Program-made: the position numbers and the translations under genes
From: Staphylococcus chromogenes
Lineage (GTDB): Bacteria > Bacillota > Bacilli > Staphylococcales > Staphylococcaceae
DNA: 64,000 bases
NCBI RefSeq assembly: GCF_029024625.1
Contig: NZ_CP118953.1
Location: 2,046,001 to 2,110,000, forward strand
Direction: 5' to 3'
The notes under the pieces: generated by a model
What the model was told of the DNA's origin: nothing
What the model saw: only the letters and a program-made list of their open reading frames with translations
Databases searched by the model: none
Shown here: positions 10,752 through 20,256 of the stretch, one piece after another
Position numbering within the stretch: the first letter of the stretch is position 1
Layout: each line of letters starts with the position of its first letter

Positions 10752-11787
10752 TTATGGAATTATTGGTACAGGCGGTATTGCTAAAATACACGCTGAAATT
10801 ATAAAAGACCTCCCTAATGCATACCTTTTTGGTGCCCATGATATAGTTGAAGATAATTTAGAAAATTTTTGCTTAAAATTTAATACGACTCCATTTGAAG
10901 ATATTCATTCTATGTTAGAAAAAGTGGACATTGCTGTCATATGCTCGCCAAACTTTTGTCATGTAGATCATATTGTTAAATCTTTAAATCATAATTGTGA
11001 TGTATTATGTGAAAAGCCGTTAACCAGTAATCTTACTGAAACAAATATAATAAGACACTATAATAATATTCAAAACATAAAAAGTATAAACCTAAATTAT
11101 AGAAACTTGACTGTTGTTAAAAAGATTATGGATCTAATAAAGGATGATAAAATAGGTGAAATTATATCTATTCATATGGCATTTCTAAAAAATAGTGCTT
11201 ATAGAAGAAAAACTTTTACTTGGAGAGACGATGGAAGTTCAAAATTAAGTAGTGGTGCCTTAGGAGATTTGGGGGTTCATCTTCTCGATTTAGCGACTTA
11301 TATTACTGACAGTAATGTAAAGGTAGAAACAATTAAAACTAAAATGATGACTAAAGTAAAGCAAAAAAGTGATAATAGAGTACAAGTTGATGATCATTCA
11401 GAAACATTTTTTATGACTAGTAACGGTCAATATATTCATATAGAGACTTCTAAAGCTTGTGATGAAGATTTATGTGGTTTCTACATTTCTATTTCAGGTC
11501 GTAATGGTGAAATCAAATTTTCCTCAAAAAATGGTGGAGTAGTTACTGTGAATAACGATGGTATTCAAGAGATAGTCCAATTAGATGAGAGAACATACAT
11601 TGATCCAGAAAATGAATTCTACGGGTGGAAAGATAGCTTTTATCATACACATATAAAATTTTTAGAGGCTATCAAAAATAGAAAAGAAACATCAATCTCA
11701 ACTTTTGAGGATGGTTTGAGAGCCCAAGAAGTTTTAGAGCACTGTATTAATAGCCACCAACAAAAACAGTATATCGAATTCAAATGA
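10744..11787 (+). CDS. ntdC: Glucose-6-phosphate 3-dehydrogenase NtdC-like
   Basis: Gfo/Idh/MocA-family NAD(P)-dependent oxidoreductase, 347 residues from the ATG at 10744 (a GTG at 10735 is a less likely start, as AGGTG lies between). In B. subtilis NtdC oxidises C3 of glucose 6-phosphate to the unstable 3-oxo sugar that NtdA then aminates. Seen here: the Rossmann glycine motif [12 protein letters not shown] at residues 5-16, the catalytic EKP motif (Glu90-Lys91-Pro92), and GDLGVHLLD with Asp175, His179 and Asp182 in the substrate site. Coupled to ntdB (8-base ATGATTAA overlap) and to the transporter gene (ATGA overlap). Confidence 0.87.
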   Translation: MINYGIIGTGGIAKIHAEIIKDLPNAYLFGAHDIVEDNLENFCLKFNTTPFEDIHSMLEKVDIAVICSPNFCHVDHIVKSLNHNCDVLCEKPLTSNLTETNIIRHYNNIQNIKSINLNYRNLTVVKKIMDLIKDDKIGEIISIHMAFLKNSAYRRKTFTWRDDGSSKLSSGALGDLGVHLLDLATYITDSNVKVETIKTKMMTKVKQKSDNRVQVDDHSETFFMTSNGQYIHIETSKACDEDLCGFYISISGRNGEIKFSSKNGGVVTVNNDGIQEIVQLDERTYIDPENEFYGWKDSFYHTHIKFLEAIKNRKETSISTFEDGLRAQEVLEHCINSHQQKQYIEFK

Positions 11788-12902
11788 GTAAATCCCATGT
11801 TCTTTATTTTTCTTTAATGTATTTTCTCATTGGTATGATACACACTTTTGTCGGTTCATTTAACCAATTCTTAAAAATAGAGCTAAATATGAATCAATCA
11901 GATGTATCAAATTTAATCAGTATTCAATTCATAACATTTATGGCTGGAGTGTTTCACTCAATTTTCTTAGTTAATAAAGATATTAAGAAATTTTTTAAAA
12001 TAACACACCTATCCATTCTATTAATCGCTTCTGTTTTCCTTATTTCTGAGTATTACTTAATTGTATATCTGGTTGTAGCTATATTAGGTTTTTGCGCTGG
12101 ATTTATCGAATCTTCTATTGCATCATATATTTTTAATACTAAATTTGAATCTGCCAAAACTTTTGGTTATATAGAATCATTTTTTGCAATAGGCTCATTT
12201 CTGCTCCCTATGATTGTGAAGATATTTGAATATCATTCAGATACAAAATACGCTATTATCTTTATACTCATAATGAATATCATTTCATTTTTTATTCTCT
12301 ATTCAATAGAGTTTGAATTAAGTAGTAGCGATAGATATAAGATACCAAGGCCTTCTTTTAATAAAAAGTCAATGCTAGTTATAATTATTCTTACATGGTG
12401 TTTCTTTTATATTAGTATAGAAACGAATTTTTCAAATTTACTGCCATATATCAACTTAGTTTCTGATAAATTTAGCTATATTACTGTAAGTATATTTTGG
12501 ATTGGAATAATTATAGGACGGTTTTTATATACGTTAATATTGCCAATAATTAGATTCAGGCTTGAAACATTGCTATTGGCTTATACAGTAATCTCCCTTT
12601 TTCTATATATTATGTTGATATATTTGAATACCCAAGATGAAATCAGGTTAATAATTCTATTTTTACTCACTCTATTTTTAGCACCCATGTTCCCTTTAGG
12701 TGCTAGTATCATTAATCAACATAGTAACAATAAGAGTTTATTTACTAGTATTTTTATCGCTGTAGCAGGATGTGGTGGTGCAATTGGAGCAGTGATTATA
12801 AAAACAGCTTTATCCATTCATATCCCTGTATATCTATCTATTTTATTAATATTAATTACTTGCTTATTTTTAAATACTATAATTTTAAAAACAAGCAAGT
12901 GA
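11784..12902 (+). CDS. MFS sugar transporter, GlcP-like
   Basis: Polytopic membrane protein of 372 residues with 11 to 12 hydrophobic segments and no signal peptide, of the major facilitator superfamily. The motifs ETNFSNLLP (about residue 212) and FWIGIIIGRFL (about 240) resemble B. subtilis GlcP, a glucose/mannose:proton symporter encoded directly after ntdABC. Here it is the fourth gene of the coupled operon (ATGA overlap with ntdC). It could import glucose as precursor, or export kanosamine and so give self-protection; sequence alone does not decide. Shorter than the roughly 400-residue GlcP, with a shorter C-terminal tail. Confidence 0.82.
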   Translation: MSKSHVLYFSLMYFLIGMIHTFVGSFNQFLKIELNMNQSDVSNLISIQFITFMAGVFHSIFLVNKDIKKFFKITHLSILLIASVFLISEYYLIVYLVVAILGFCAGFIESSIASYIFNTKFESAKTFGYIESFFAIGSFLLPMIVKIFEYHSDTKYAIIFILIMNIISFFILYSIEFELSSSDRYKIPRPSFNKKSMLVIIILTWCFFYISIETNFSNLLPYINLVSDKFSYITVSIFWIGIIIGRFLYTLILPIIRFRLETLLLAYTVISLFLYIMLIYLNTQDEIRLIILFLLTLFLAPMFPLGASIINQHSNNKSLFTSIFIAVAGCGGAIGAVIIKTALSIHIPVYLSILLILITCLFLNTIILKTSK

Positions 12903-13251
12903 AATCCTATTTATTAATAGAGAAATCACATCGAAGTAACCACTTTTACTGAAGTGATTTACAAAAGTGTAACCTAATAATACACAAAATAGTAATTGAA
13001 TGTTCATTTCGCTTTATCTTTTAGTGTATGAGAAGTTTTTACTTTTTGAATAAAAGAGCGGATAAAAAATAGTTATTTCGGCTCTTTGTAAACATCGATT
13101 GGTAAAGATATAATGTACTAAGTTGCAAATTTTTGTTGCTTAGTATGGTTTTAATATTCACTCATGTATAATCTTGAAATGATTGATTACATCACAAAAG
13201 AACTAGGAAGCCTATCATATTATAGCTTCCTAGCTTTTCTTTTATTACAAA
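12903..13251. other. AT-rich intergenic region at right edge of the island
   Basis: About 350 bases without a gene between the MFS gene and ilvE. It holds a hairpin just after the MFS stop (12923-12960: AAATCACATC / GAAGTGATTT with an inner AGTAA/TTACT stem, no T run, a poor terminator candidate). It also holds an AAAGAGC (13053-13059) / GCTCTTT (13081-13087) inverted repeat and, at its end, the ilvE terminator. No promoter for a further gene is evident. Confidence 0.5.
13203..13233. terminator. Terminator after ilvE (also faces the island)
   Basis: Perfect 9-base stem CTAGGAAGC / GCTTCCTAG with a 13-base loop, T-rich on both exits (stronger on the plus side). It ends ilvE on the minus strand and can stop read-through from the island operon. 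Confidence 0.85.
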
Positions 13252-14328
13252 TTAATATTTCGGTACAACGACTCTCCAACCATATGGATCTTCGAGTTTA
13301 CCGCTTTGGATACCTGTATAGTTGTCATACAACTCTTGCGTAATAGGTCCTGTTTGGTTGTCATTAATGATAATTTTTTCATCTTTGAATTGTAGTTCGC
13401 CCACTGGAGAAATTACAGCTGCTGTTCCTGTGCCAAAGACTTCTTGAAGGCGTCCTTCTTTATGGTATTGATACAGTTCATCAATAGCTACGCGGCGTTC
13501 TTCAACTTCATAGCCTAAAGATTGCGCAAGTTCTAGAACAGTTTTACGTGTGATGCCTGGTAAAATACTGCCGTTTAATTCAGGCGTCACAACTTTACCG
13601 TCAATGACGAAGAAAATGTTCATACTGCCCACTTCTTCGACATATTTTTGTTCTACCCCATCTAACCATAAAACTTGGTCAAAGCCTTCTGCATTGGCAT
13701 TAGATTGTGCTAATAAACTCGCGGCATAGTTTCCAGCGACTTTCGCATAACCCACACCACCACGGACTGCGCGTACGTATTCATCTTCTACGTATATCTT
13801 TGTTGGACTTAAGGAATCTCCTCCATAATAAGAACCTGATGGCGATAAAATAATGAGTAAGCGATATTCATGTGAAGGATGCACACCTAAACCTTCTTGT
13901 GTCGCATATACGAATGGACGTATGTATAACGATTGTCCTTCACCTTCTGGTACCCAGTCACGTTCGACATCAATGAGTTGCTTAAGTCCTTCTAGTAGTA
14001 AGGATTCGTCTAATTGTGGCATTTTTAAGCGATCTAACGATAAATTAATACGCTTAAAGTTTTCCTCAGGTCTAAATAATACAACTTCATCGCCGTGCTT
14101 GTATGCTTTTAACCCCTCAAATACTGATTGGCCATAGTGGATACATTGGGCTGCCGGTGCAAGTTCGATTGGACCATAAGGAATAATCTTTAAGTCGTGC
14201 CATCCTTTATCTTGGGAATACTCAAAGCTAAGCATATAATCCGTAAAAACTTTACCAAATGTAAGTGAGGACTGATCTGGCTTTTCTTTAAGTTGGTCTC
14301 GTTGTTGAAATTGAATCTTTTCTGACAT
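13252..14328 (-). CDS. ilvE: Branched-chain amino acid aminotransferase
   Basis: Class IV PLP aminotransferase, 358 residues, interconverting leucine, isoleucine and valine with their 2-oxo acids using glutamate/2-oxoglutarate; in staphylococci it also supplies precursors of branched fatty acids. The PLP lysine lies in [13 protein letters not shown], and [18 protein letters not shown] and [15 protein letters not shown] line the active site. The ATG at 14328 (MSEKIQFQQ) follows an AGGAGGA site; ten further in-frame codons upstream are leader. Single-gene unit with its own terminator and a cre-like site about 100 bases upstream. Confidence 0.95.
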   Translation of the reverse strand: MSEKIQFQQRDQLKEKPDQSSLTFGKVFTDYMLSFEYSQDKGWHDLKIIPYGPIELAPAAQCIHYGQSVFEGLKAYKHGDEVVLFRPEENFKRINLSLDRLKMPQLDESLLLEGLKQLIDVERDWVPEGEGQSLYIRPFVYATQEGLGVHPSHEYRLLIILSPSGSYYGGDSLSPTKIYVEDEYVRAVRGGVGYAKVAGNYAASLLAQSNANAEGFDQVLWLDGVEQKYVEEVGSMNIFFVIDGKVVTPELNGSILPGITRKTVLELAQSLGYEVEERRVAIDELYQYHKEGRLQEVFGTGTAAVISPVGELQFKDEKIIINDNQTGPITQELYDNYTGIQSGKLEDPYGWRVVVPKY

Positions 14329-14424
14329 GATTATTCCTCCTATTTGACTGTAATACATGCATTATATCAATGCATTTACGACAATTCAATAAGTTTTCCG
14401 AAAATTAGCATTAATCTGATTTTT

Positions 14425-14439
14425 AGAAAACGCTTTCAT
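14425..14439 (-). promoter_or_regulatory. cre-like site upstream of ilvE
   Basis: AGAAAACGCTTTCAT matches the CcpA operator TGAAAACGCTTTCA in nearly every position, including the central CG. It lies about 100 bases before the ilvE start codon. Catabolite control of ilvE is inferred from this match only. Confidence 0.5.
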
Positions 14440-14529
14440 ATTTTTTTGATGATGTAAATCTAACTCCACTCCCAATGATTCATTATACAAAGTTTAAAGG
14501 GGTTATGAAAATAATTCGAATATATGAAA

Positions 14530-14556
14530 AAGAGACATGCCCGTCACATGTCTCTT
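14530..14556 (-). terminator. Terminator of the threonine dehydrogenase gene
   Basis: Stem AAGAGACATG / CATGTCTCTT with a 7-base loop, followed on the minus strand by TTTTTC. Classic intrinsic terminator about 40 bases after the stop codon. Confidence 0.9.
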
Positions 14557-14597
14557 CACGCATCTATGATATTATGAGATTTTGCTCATTCTCTTGA

Positions 14598-15557
14598 TTA
14601 AGCTTTATGTGTTTCTTTTTCTTGAATCGCCTCTAACATACGTGCTGTCATCGCTTTAAGGTCATATTTCGGGTTGAAGCCCCATTCACCACGTGCACAG
14701 CTTGTATCGATGCTATCTGGCCAACTTTCAGCGATACCTTGGCGCACTGGATCCACATCATAATCTAATGTAAAGTTAGGCATATGTTCTTGAATTGCTT
14801 CTTTCACCATTTCAGGTTCAATGCTCATCGCACTTAAGTTATACGCATTGCGGTGAATTAATTTTCCGCTATCGGCTTCCATTAATTGGATAATGGCATC
14901 AATCGCATCATCCATAAACATCATATCCATATATGTGTCTTTGGCAATATAGCTTGTATAACGCCCTTCACGTACAGCTTTGAAGTAAATATCAACTGCA
15001 TAGTCTGTTGTACCGCCACCTGGTTCTTTCACATAAGAAATCAATCCTGGAAAACGAACGCTACGTGTATCCACACCAAATTTCGTGAAATAGTAGTCAC
15101 ATAACAATTCGCCTGACACTTTGTTCACCCCATACATTGTGTTTGGACGTTGAATTGTCACTTGTGGCGTATTCTTTTTCGGTGTATTTGGGCCAAATGC
15201 GCCGATAGAACTTGGAGTAAAGAATTGTAAATGATGTTTACGCGCAACTTCGAGTGCATTCACTAATCCACCCATATTTAAATGCCATGCGAGTAATGGC
15301 TTTTGTTCTGCTGTTGCTGATAACAGAGCCGCCATATGCATCATTGTGTCCGGTTGGAATTGTGCTACCAATTGTTCCATTTTATCCGCATCAGTAACAT
15401 CTAAAATTTCAAAAGGCCCTTCAGCCACAATAGAACCTTCTTCTGGCTCACGAATATCTGTTGCTAATACATTTTCATTCCCATAAATTTCACGACACTT
15501 CGCGACAAGCTCTGTTCCAATTTGTCCTAATGCACCTGTTATAAAAATCTTTTTCAT
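14598..15557 (-). CDS. tdh: NAD-dependent L-threonine dehydrogenase (SDR/epimerase type)
   Basis: Extended short-chain dehydrogenase of 319 residues. The N-terminal [10 protein letters not shown] loop binds [14 protein letters not shown] follows, and the catalytic YGVNK (YxxxK) sits near residue 142. It resembles UDP-glucose 4-epimerases but belongs to the branch that oxidises L-threonine to 2-amino-3-oxobutyrate. The next gene upstream in the same direction, kbl, uses exactly that product, which supports the call. Each has its own terminator, and 309 bases separate them, so they are probably separate transcripts. ATG with a GGAGAATG site. Confidence 0.87.
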   Translation of the reverse strand: MKKIFITGALGQIGTELVAKCREIYGNENVLATDIREPEEGSIVAEGPFEILDVTDADKMEQLVAQFQPDTMMHMAALLSATAEQKPLLAWHLNMGGLVNALEVARKHHLQFFTPSSIGAFGPNTPKKNTPQVTIQRPNTMYGVNKVSGELLCDYYFTKFGVDTRSVRFPGLISYVKEPGGGTTDYAVDIYFKAVREGRYTSYIAKDTYMDMMFMDDAIDAIIQLMEADSGKLIHRNAYNLSAMSIEPEMVKEAIQEHMPNFTLDYDVDPVRQGIAESWPDSIDTSCARGEWGFNPKYDLKAMTARMLEAIQEKETHKA

Positions 15558-15644
15558 AAATACTCATTCTCCTCATTGTCTTTTCGAGACGGACATACGT
15601 CTTTTCTAAATAGTCATTTTCTTGTTTTACAGGGTAATTATATC

Positions 15645-15660
15645 ATTTAAGCGCTTTCTT
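15645..15660 (-). promoter_or_regulatory. Weak cre-like site upstream of tdh
   Basis: AAGAAAGCGCTTAAAT on the minus strand keeps the GAAAGCGCTT core of CcpA sites but loses symmetry at one end. It may give catabolite control of threonine degradation. Confidence 0.35.
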
Positions 15661-15797
15661 GTACATCGTGAAAAAACAAAAAAGACGTGGTTAAGCGCAA
15701 TATTTCTCATAGAGAGTAAACAAAACCCTCTAAATTTTTCTTAGAATGGTTGCTGAATAAATATTGAGAAACGTTGTTTGAGAAATAATCTACAAAA

Positions 15798-15834
15798 AAA
15801 CTGCCTACAAAATGCATAGTTTTGTAGACAGTTT
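15798..15834 (-). terminator. Terminator of kbl
   Basis: 15-base stem AAACTGTCTACAAAA / TTTTGTAGGCAGTTT (one G-T/A-C difference) with a 7-base loop and a run of T on the minus-strand exit. Confidence 0.92.
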
Positions 15835-15866
15835 GAAGCATTGTGTTTTAACATAGCTTCAGTTTA

Positions 15867-17057
15867 TTATTGAATTACGCCGAGTTCTTTACCTACGCGC
15901 TCGTAAACTTCTAATGCTTGATCTAACATTTCTTTCGTATGCGCTGCTGTAGGCATATTTCTCACGCGCCCTGTACCACGTGGCACTGTTGGGAAGACGA
16001 TTGATTTTACATAAACGCCTTCATCCATTAAACGCTTACTAAATTCTTGTGTTTTCTTTTCATCACCAATAATGACAGGTGTGATTGGTGTTTCTGAGTC
16101 ACCAATATCAAATCCTAATTTTGATAAACCTTCTTTAAGGTATTTCGCATTATCCCAAAGTTTATCGTGTAACTCTGTTGAAGCCATTAATTTATTCACA
16201 GCTTCTGTAATGGCTTTTGTATCTCCAGGAGCTAATGATGTTGAGAATAAAAATGGACGAGATTGCACTTTTAGCCAATCGATTAATTGTTGTGTTCCGG
16301 CAACGTAACCACCTACGACACCAATTGCTTTAGATAATGTTCCGATTTGGAAATCGATTTTATCTTGTAAACCAAAATGTTTTACAGTTCCTGCACCTTT
16401 ACCCATTACACCTGAGCCGTGGGCATCGTCGACGTAAATCATAATACCTAAAGGTTCACAAATTTCTACAATTTCAGGTAACTTAGCAACATCGCCATCC
16501 ATACTGAAGACACCATCAGTAATGTACATCACTTTATTGTATTCCCTAGATTCTACAGCTTCTTTAGCTTTTTGACGTAAATCATCCATATCTGAATGTT
16601 TTACACGAATAATTTTAGCTTTAGATAAACGGCAACCGTCAATAATAGACGCATGGTTTAATTCATCAGATAAAATTGCATCATTTTTATTCATCACTGC
16701 AGAGATAGCAGCCATGTTACAGTTAAATCCTGATTGATAAGCAATTGCTGCTTCTGTACCTTTAAATTTAGCTAATGTTTGCTCAAGTTCATCATGCAAA
16801 TCTAAAGTTCCGTTAATTGTACGGACTGCACCTGCGCCCACCCCATGAGAGTCAATTGCACTTTTCGCTGCTTTTTTAAGATCGTCGTTTGTTGCTAATC
16901 CTAAGTAGTTGTTTGATGATAAGTTGATATATTTTTTGCCTTTGATTTGAATTTCAGGACCATTGGCACCTTCGATTGAATCAATTTCATTGTATAGGCC
17001 GTTGTCTTTTAAATAGTTAATGTTTTCTTCCAAAAACGCATTTAACTTTTGAACCAT
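15867..17057 (-). CDS. kbl: Glycine C-acetyltransferase (2-amino-3-ketobutyrate CoA ligase)
   Basis: PLP-dependent alpha-oxoamine synthase family enzyme of about 396 residues. It cleaves 2-amino-3-oxobutyrate with CoA to glycine and acetyl-CoA, completing threonine breakdown started by the neighbouring dehydrogenase. Seen: [30 protein letters not shown] with the PLP-contacting Asp and His, and [13 protein letters not shown] with the Schiff-base Lys. The ATG at 17057 ([12 protein letters not shown]) has AAGGGG 6 bases upstream; the ATG at 17063 abuts that site. Confidence 0.95.
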   Translation of the reverse strand: MVQKLNAFLEENINYLKDNGLYNEIDSIEGANGPEIQIKGKKYINLSSNNYLGLATNDDLKKAAKSAIDSHGVGAGAVRTINGTLDLHDELEQTLAKFKGTEAAIAYQSGFNCNMAAISAVMNKNDAILSDELNHASIIDGCRLSKAKIIRVKHSDMDDLRQKAKEAVESREYNKVMYITDGVFSMDGDVAKLPEIVEICEPLGIMIYVDDAHGSGVMGKGAGTVKHFGLQDKIDFQIGTLSKAIGVVGGYVAGTQQLIDWLKVQSRPFLFSTSLAPGDTKAITEAVNKLMASTELHDKLWDNAKYLKEGLSKLGFDIGDSETPITPVIIGDEKKTQEFSKRLMDEGVYVKSIVFPTVPRGTGRVRNMPTAAHTKEMLDQALEVYERVGKELGVIQ

Positions 17058-17165
17058 GTTCATTCCCCTTTCAAATATAAATCATCTTTATCATACCCTA
17101 TTTTGAACAAACTTCAAAGCATGTGTATAATATAAAGACAACTATTTAATTAAGGAGAGATCGCT

Positions 17166-18332
17166 TTGACGGATTGGTTCCAACTTGCGCGTGAAAAAGA
17201 AACTCAAATGATAGAAACACGTCGCTATTTACATCAATACCCTGAAGTTTCATTTTTTGAGAAGCACACGCATGCTTACATTTTACAACGTCTTGAACAA
17301 CTCGATTTTGATATAAAGGCTCCCGTAGGTCAAAACGGGATTATTGCGACAATTTCTGGCGCTACGAGTGGACCGACCATTGCGTTACGTGCTGATTTTG
17401 ATGCACTTCCTATTGAAGATTTAAAAGAGGTGCCTTATCGCTCTAAAGTTCCAGGTGTCATGCACGCCTGTGGTCATGATGGCCACACAGCCATTTTATT
17501 GACGGTAGCAGAACTCTTGCATGAGTATCAGTCAAAACTCAAAGGGACGGTCGTACTCATATTTCAATATGGAGAAGAAGTCACTCCCGGCGGTGCGCAA
17601 GAGATGATTGCAGATAATGCGTTAATGGGGGTCGACAAAATATATGGCAATCATTTATGGAGTGGTTATCCAACTGGCACGATCCATACGCGGTCAGGTC
17701 CGATGATGGCGCAACCTGATGAATTTAATATTCAAATTCACGGTAAAGGTGGACATGGCGCAAAGCCACATGAAACGATAGATCCTGTCGTCATATTAGC
17801 TGAATTTATTTTAAGCACGCAAAAAATTGTTTCAAGAACGATAGATCCTGTAAAACAAGCCGTCATTTCTTTTGGTAAAATCCAAGCAGGCGAAGCTGAT
17901 AATGTGATTCCGGATACGGCTATATGTCGTGGTACTGTTCGTACGTTTGAACCAGAAGTTCAAAATCATATTTATCATAAGATGGATAAGTTATTGCAAG
18001 GGTTGGCACTTGCCAATGATATTACGTATGAATTTGACTATACTAAAGGCTATCTTCCTGTATATAATCATGCAGCTTCAGCTGAGGTGGTGAAACAAGC
18101 CGCTAACCAATTGAATTTTAGGTATCAAGATTCAGACTTAATGATGGTCGGTGAAGACTTTTCATTCTATCTTAAAGCACGTCCTGGTGCCTTTTTCTTC
18201 ACAGGATGTGGCAATCCAGAAAAAAATAGTGAGTGGCCACATCATAGTCCTCATTTTGATATTGATGAATCAGCGATGAAATATGCAGTGAGTACGTTTA
18301 TGAAAATTTTAGAGCTTGAACATGTTATATAA
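17166..18332 (+). CDS. M20 family N-acyl amino acid amidohydrolase
   Basis: Metal-dependent peptidase M20D family amidohydrolase of 388 residues (hippurate hydrolase / N-acetyl-L-amino acid deacetylase type). The motifs ALRADFDALPI, MHACGHDGH (metal ligands) and YGEEVTPGGAQEM (catalytic and metal Glu residues) are complete, followed by the lid/dimerisation domain around residues 180-290 and GEDFSFYL at the end. The start is TTG at 17166 after AAGGAGAG. The same gene sits between tuf and kbl in S. aureus, so it is core. The exact acyl-amino-acid substrate is unknown. Confidence 0.88.
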   Translation: MTDWFQLAREKETQMIETRRYLHQYPEVSFFEKHTHAYILQRLEQLDFDIKAPVGQNGIIATISGATSGPTIALRADFDALPIEDLKEVPYRSKVPGVMHACGHDGHTAILLTVAELLHEYQSKLKGTVVLIFQYGEEVTPGGAQEMIADNALMGVDKIYGNHLWSGYPTGTIHTRSGPMMAQPDEFNIQIHGKGGHGAKPHETIDPVVILAEFILSTQKIVSRTIDPVKQAVISFGKIQAGEADNVIPDTAICRGTVRTFEPEVQNHIYHKMDKLLQGLALANDITYEFDYTKGYLPVYNHAASAEVVKQAANQLNFRYQDSDLMMVGEDFSFYLKARPGAFFFTGCGNPEKNSEWPHHSPHFDIDESAMKYAVSTFMKILELEHVI

Positions 18333-18366
18333 ATAGGGCTCTTTATAAAATAGGACTAATCACATT

Positions 18367-18401
18367 AAGGAGTTAGGCAATTACGGATTGCAAAACTCCT
18401 T
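18367..18401 (+). terminator. Terminator of the M20 amidohydrolase gene
   Basis: Two-part stem AAGGAGTT / AACTCCTT and GCAAT / ATTGC with a TACGG loop, followed by TTTTTT. Confidence 0.92.
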
Positions 18402-18776
18402 TTTTCGTTGTAGGAACTTAAAGACTTAGCCATTGATGGCTATTTTAATAACACTTAACTCCGTTAAACAGTTTTTATAACTTAGGCATGCGAATAAATA
18501 TAACGCATTTGATTGGTCCCTATGCCGAAACTTTTGAGCCATCTAGCTGAAACCGAAAATCCATTCTTTAGATTTTTCACTTACTGCAATAAAATTAGTG
18601 GCAGTAGCTGACTGGATTACGTATGCGCTTTTCAAACTTTTCTCAATGTAAAGGACCACCTATTCACGTATGTTCATAGGTGTACTGAAGACGTAACTCA
18701 TTTCATTCGTAACGACTTCATGCACCGGCAGGCATTACTACGAAATCAGATAAATTTCTGTAATGCTCCCAGAAAA
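18402..18776. other. Unexplained intergenic region upstream of the tuf terminators
   Basis: About 375 bases between two terminators with no plausible coding frame. It has small hairpins: GAAAATC...GATTTTTC near 18555-18578, and GCATTAC-tac-GAAAT / ATTTC-t-GTAATGC at 18732-18766. Composition is close to that of the core genome. It may hold a repeated intergenic element or a small RNA, but I recognise neither. Confidence 0.4.
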
Positions 18777-18853
18777 GCCTCAAATCGTCACGCAAACAAC
18801 GATTTGAGGCTTTAAAATGTAAAAAAAAAGAGTTGGCACAAAGCCAACTCTTT
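18777..18853 (-). terminator. Double terminator after tuf
   Basis: Reading from tuf, the first hairpin is AAAGAGTTGGC / GCCAACTCTTT (18827-18853) with a 5-base loop and nine T residues, a textbook terminator. A second stem GCCTCAAATCGT / ACGATTTGAGGC (18777-18810) follows with TTTTC. Confidence 0.92.
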
Positions 18854-18878
18854 TTATCTATCTCAAAGATAAATGATA

Positions 18879-20066
18879 TTATTTTTCGATAGCTGTTACA
18901 ACGCCTGATCCTACAGTACGTCCACCTTCACGGATTGAGAAACGAGTACCGTCTTCGATAGCGATTGGAGAAATTAACTCAACGTCCATTTCTACGTTAT
19001 CGCCAGGCATAACCATTTCAGTACCTTCTGGTAAGTTAACAACGCCAGTTACGTCAGTAGTACGGAAATAGAATTGTGGGCGGTAGTTAGAGAAGAATGG
19101 AGTGTGACGTCCACCTTCGTCTTTTGATAAAACGTATACTTCAGCTTTAAATTTTGTGTGTGGTGTGATTGAACCAGGAGCAGCTAATACTTGACCACGT
19201 TGAACGTCTTCACGAGCAACACCACGTAATAAAGCACCAATGTTGTCACCAGCTTCAGCGTAGTCTAATAACTTACGGAACATTTCTACACCAGTAACAG
19301 TTGTTTTAGAAGATTCTTCAGATAAACCGATGATTTCAACTTCTTCACCAACTTTGATTTGACCACGTTCAACACGGCCAGTAGCAACTGTACCACGACC
19401 TGTGATTGAGAATACGTCCTCAACAGGCATCATGAATGGTTTGTCAGAATCACGTTCTGGAGTTGGAATGTAGTTATCTACAGCTTCCATTAATTCTAAG
19501 ATTTTAGCTTCGTATTCAGCGTCGCCTTCTAAAGCTTTTAATGCTGAACCAGCGATTACAGGGATGTCATCGCCTGGGAAGTCGTATTCAGATAATAAGT
19601 CACGAACTTCCATTTCAACTAATTCTAATAATTCTTCGTCGTCAACCATGTCAACTTTGTTTAAGAATACAACTAATGCTGGTACACCAACGTTACGTGA
19701 TAAAAGGATATGCTCACGAGTTTGTGGCATTGGACCATCAGCAGCAGATACTACTAAGATACCGCCGTCCATTTGCGCAGCACCAGTGATCATGTTTTTA
19801 ACATAGTCAGCGTGTCCTGGGCAGTCAACGTGTGCATAGTGACGTTTTCCAGTTTGGTACTCGATGTGAGAAGTGTTGATTGTGATACCACGTTCTTTTT
19901 CTTCTGGAGCGTTGTCAATCATGTCGTATGATTGTGCAACTGAGTCACCGTTTTTCGCTAATACTGTAGCAATTGCAGCTGTTAAAGTAGTTTTACCATG
20001 GTCAACGTGACCGATAGTACCAATATTGGCATGTTCTTTTGAGCGATCGAATTTTTCTTTTGCCAT
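18879..20066 (-). CDS. tuf: Elongation factor Tu
   Basis: EF-Tu, 395 residues, the GTPase that delivers aminoacyl-tRNA to the ribosome. G motifs: [25 protein letters not shown] and SAL; beta-barrel domains 2 and 3 are complete to VVTAIEK. The ATG at 20066 (MAKEKFDRS) follows GGAGAG; an upstream in-frame ATG at 20087 is not used in homologues. It is last in the str operon, 190 bases after fusA. The gap contains a hairpin TCTCATGAA / TTCATGAGA (20111-20139) without a T tract, so read-through from fusA is likely. Confidence 0.98.
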   Translation of the reverse strand: MAKEKFDRSKEHANIGTIGHVDHGKTTLTAAIATVLAKNGDSVAQSYDMIDNAPEEKERGITINTSHIEYQTGKRHYAHVDCPGHADYVKNMITGAAQMDGGILVVSAADGPMPQTREHILLSRNVGVPALVVFLNKVDMVDDEELLELVEMEVRDLLSEYDFPGDDIPVIAGSALKALEGDAEYEAKILELMEAVDNYIPTPERDSDKPFMMPVEDVFSITGRGTVATGRVERGQIKVGEEVEIIGLSEESSKTTVTGVEMFRKLLDYAEAGDNIGALLRGVAREDVQRGQVLAAPGSITPHTKFKAEVYVLSKDEGGRHTPFFSNYRPQFYFRTTDVTGVVNLPEGTEMVMPGDNVEMDVELISPIAIEDGTRFSIREGGRTVGSGVVTAIEK

Positions 20067-20256
20067 TATGAAATCTCTCCTCTTCAAATTAAGAATTAAT
20101 ATTTAATATCTCTCATGAAAGTTACTCACCTTCATGAGATAGATAATCTTTATTACCTTTATAAATCATTTTACTAAAAAAATCAATTTTAAAAGAGCAT
20201 AAAGTGTTGATGACATCTCACAAGATGAACATCACATAGACGGGTTGGGTAATCTA

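Larger units (their letters stand above)
15558..15866. other. Intergenic region between tdh and kbl
   Basis: Holds the kbl terminator at 15798-15834 and, at 15645-15660, ATTTAAGCGCTTTCTT. The latter resembles half to two thirds of a cre site and lies about 90 bases before tdh. The remaining sequence is AT-rich without a recognisable gene. Confidence 0.5.

Noticed and set aside
12770..12952. 60-codon plus frame at the end of the MFS gene
   Set aside because: Out of frame inside the MFS coding region, without a start site of its own; considered as a frameshifted continuation but the MFS protein ends normally.
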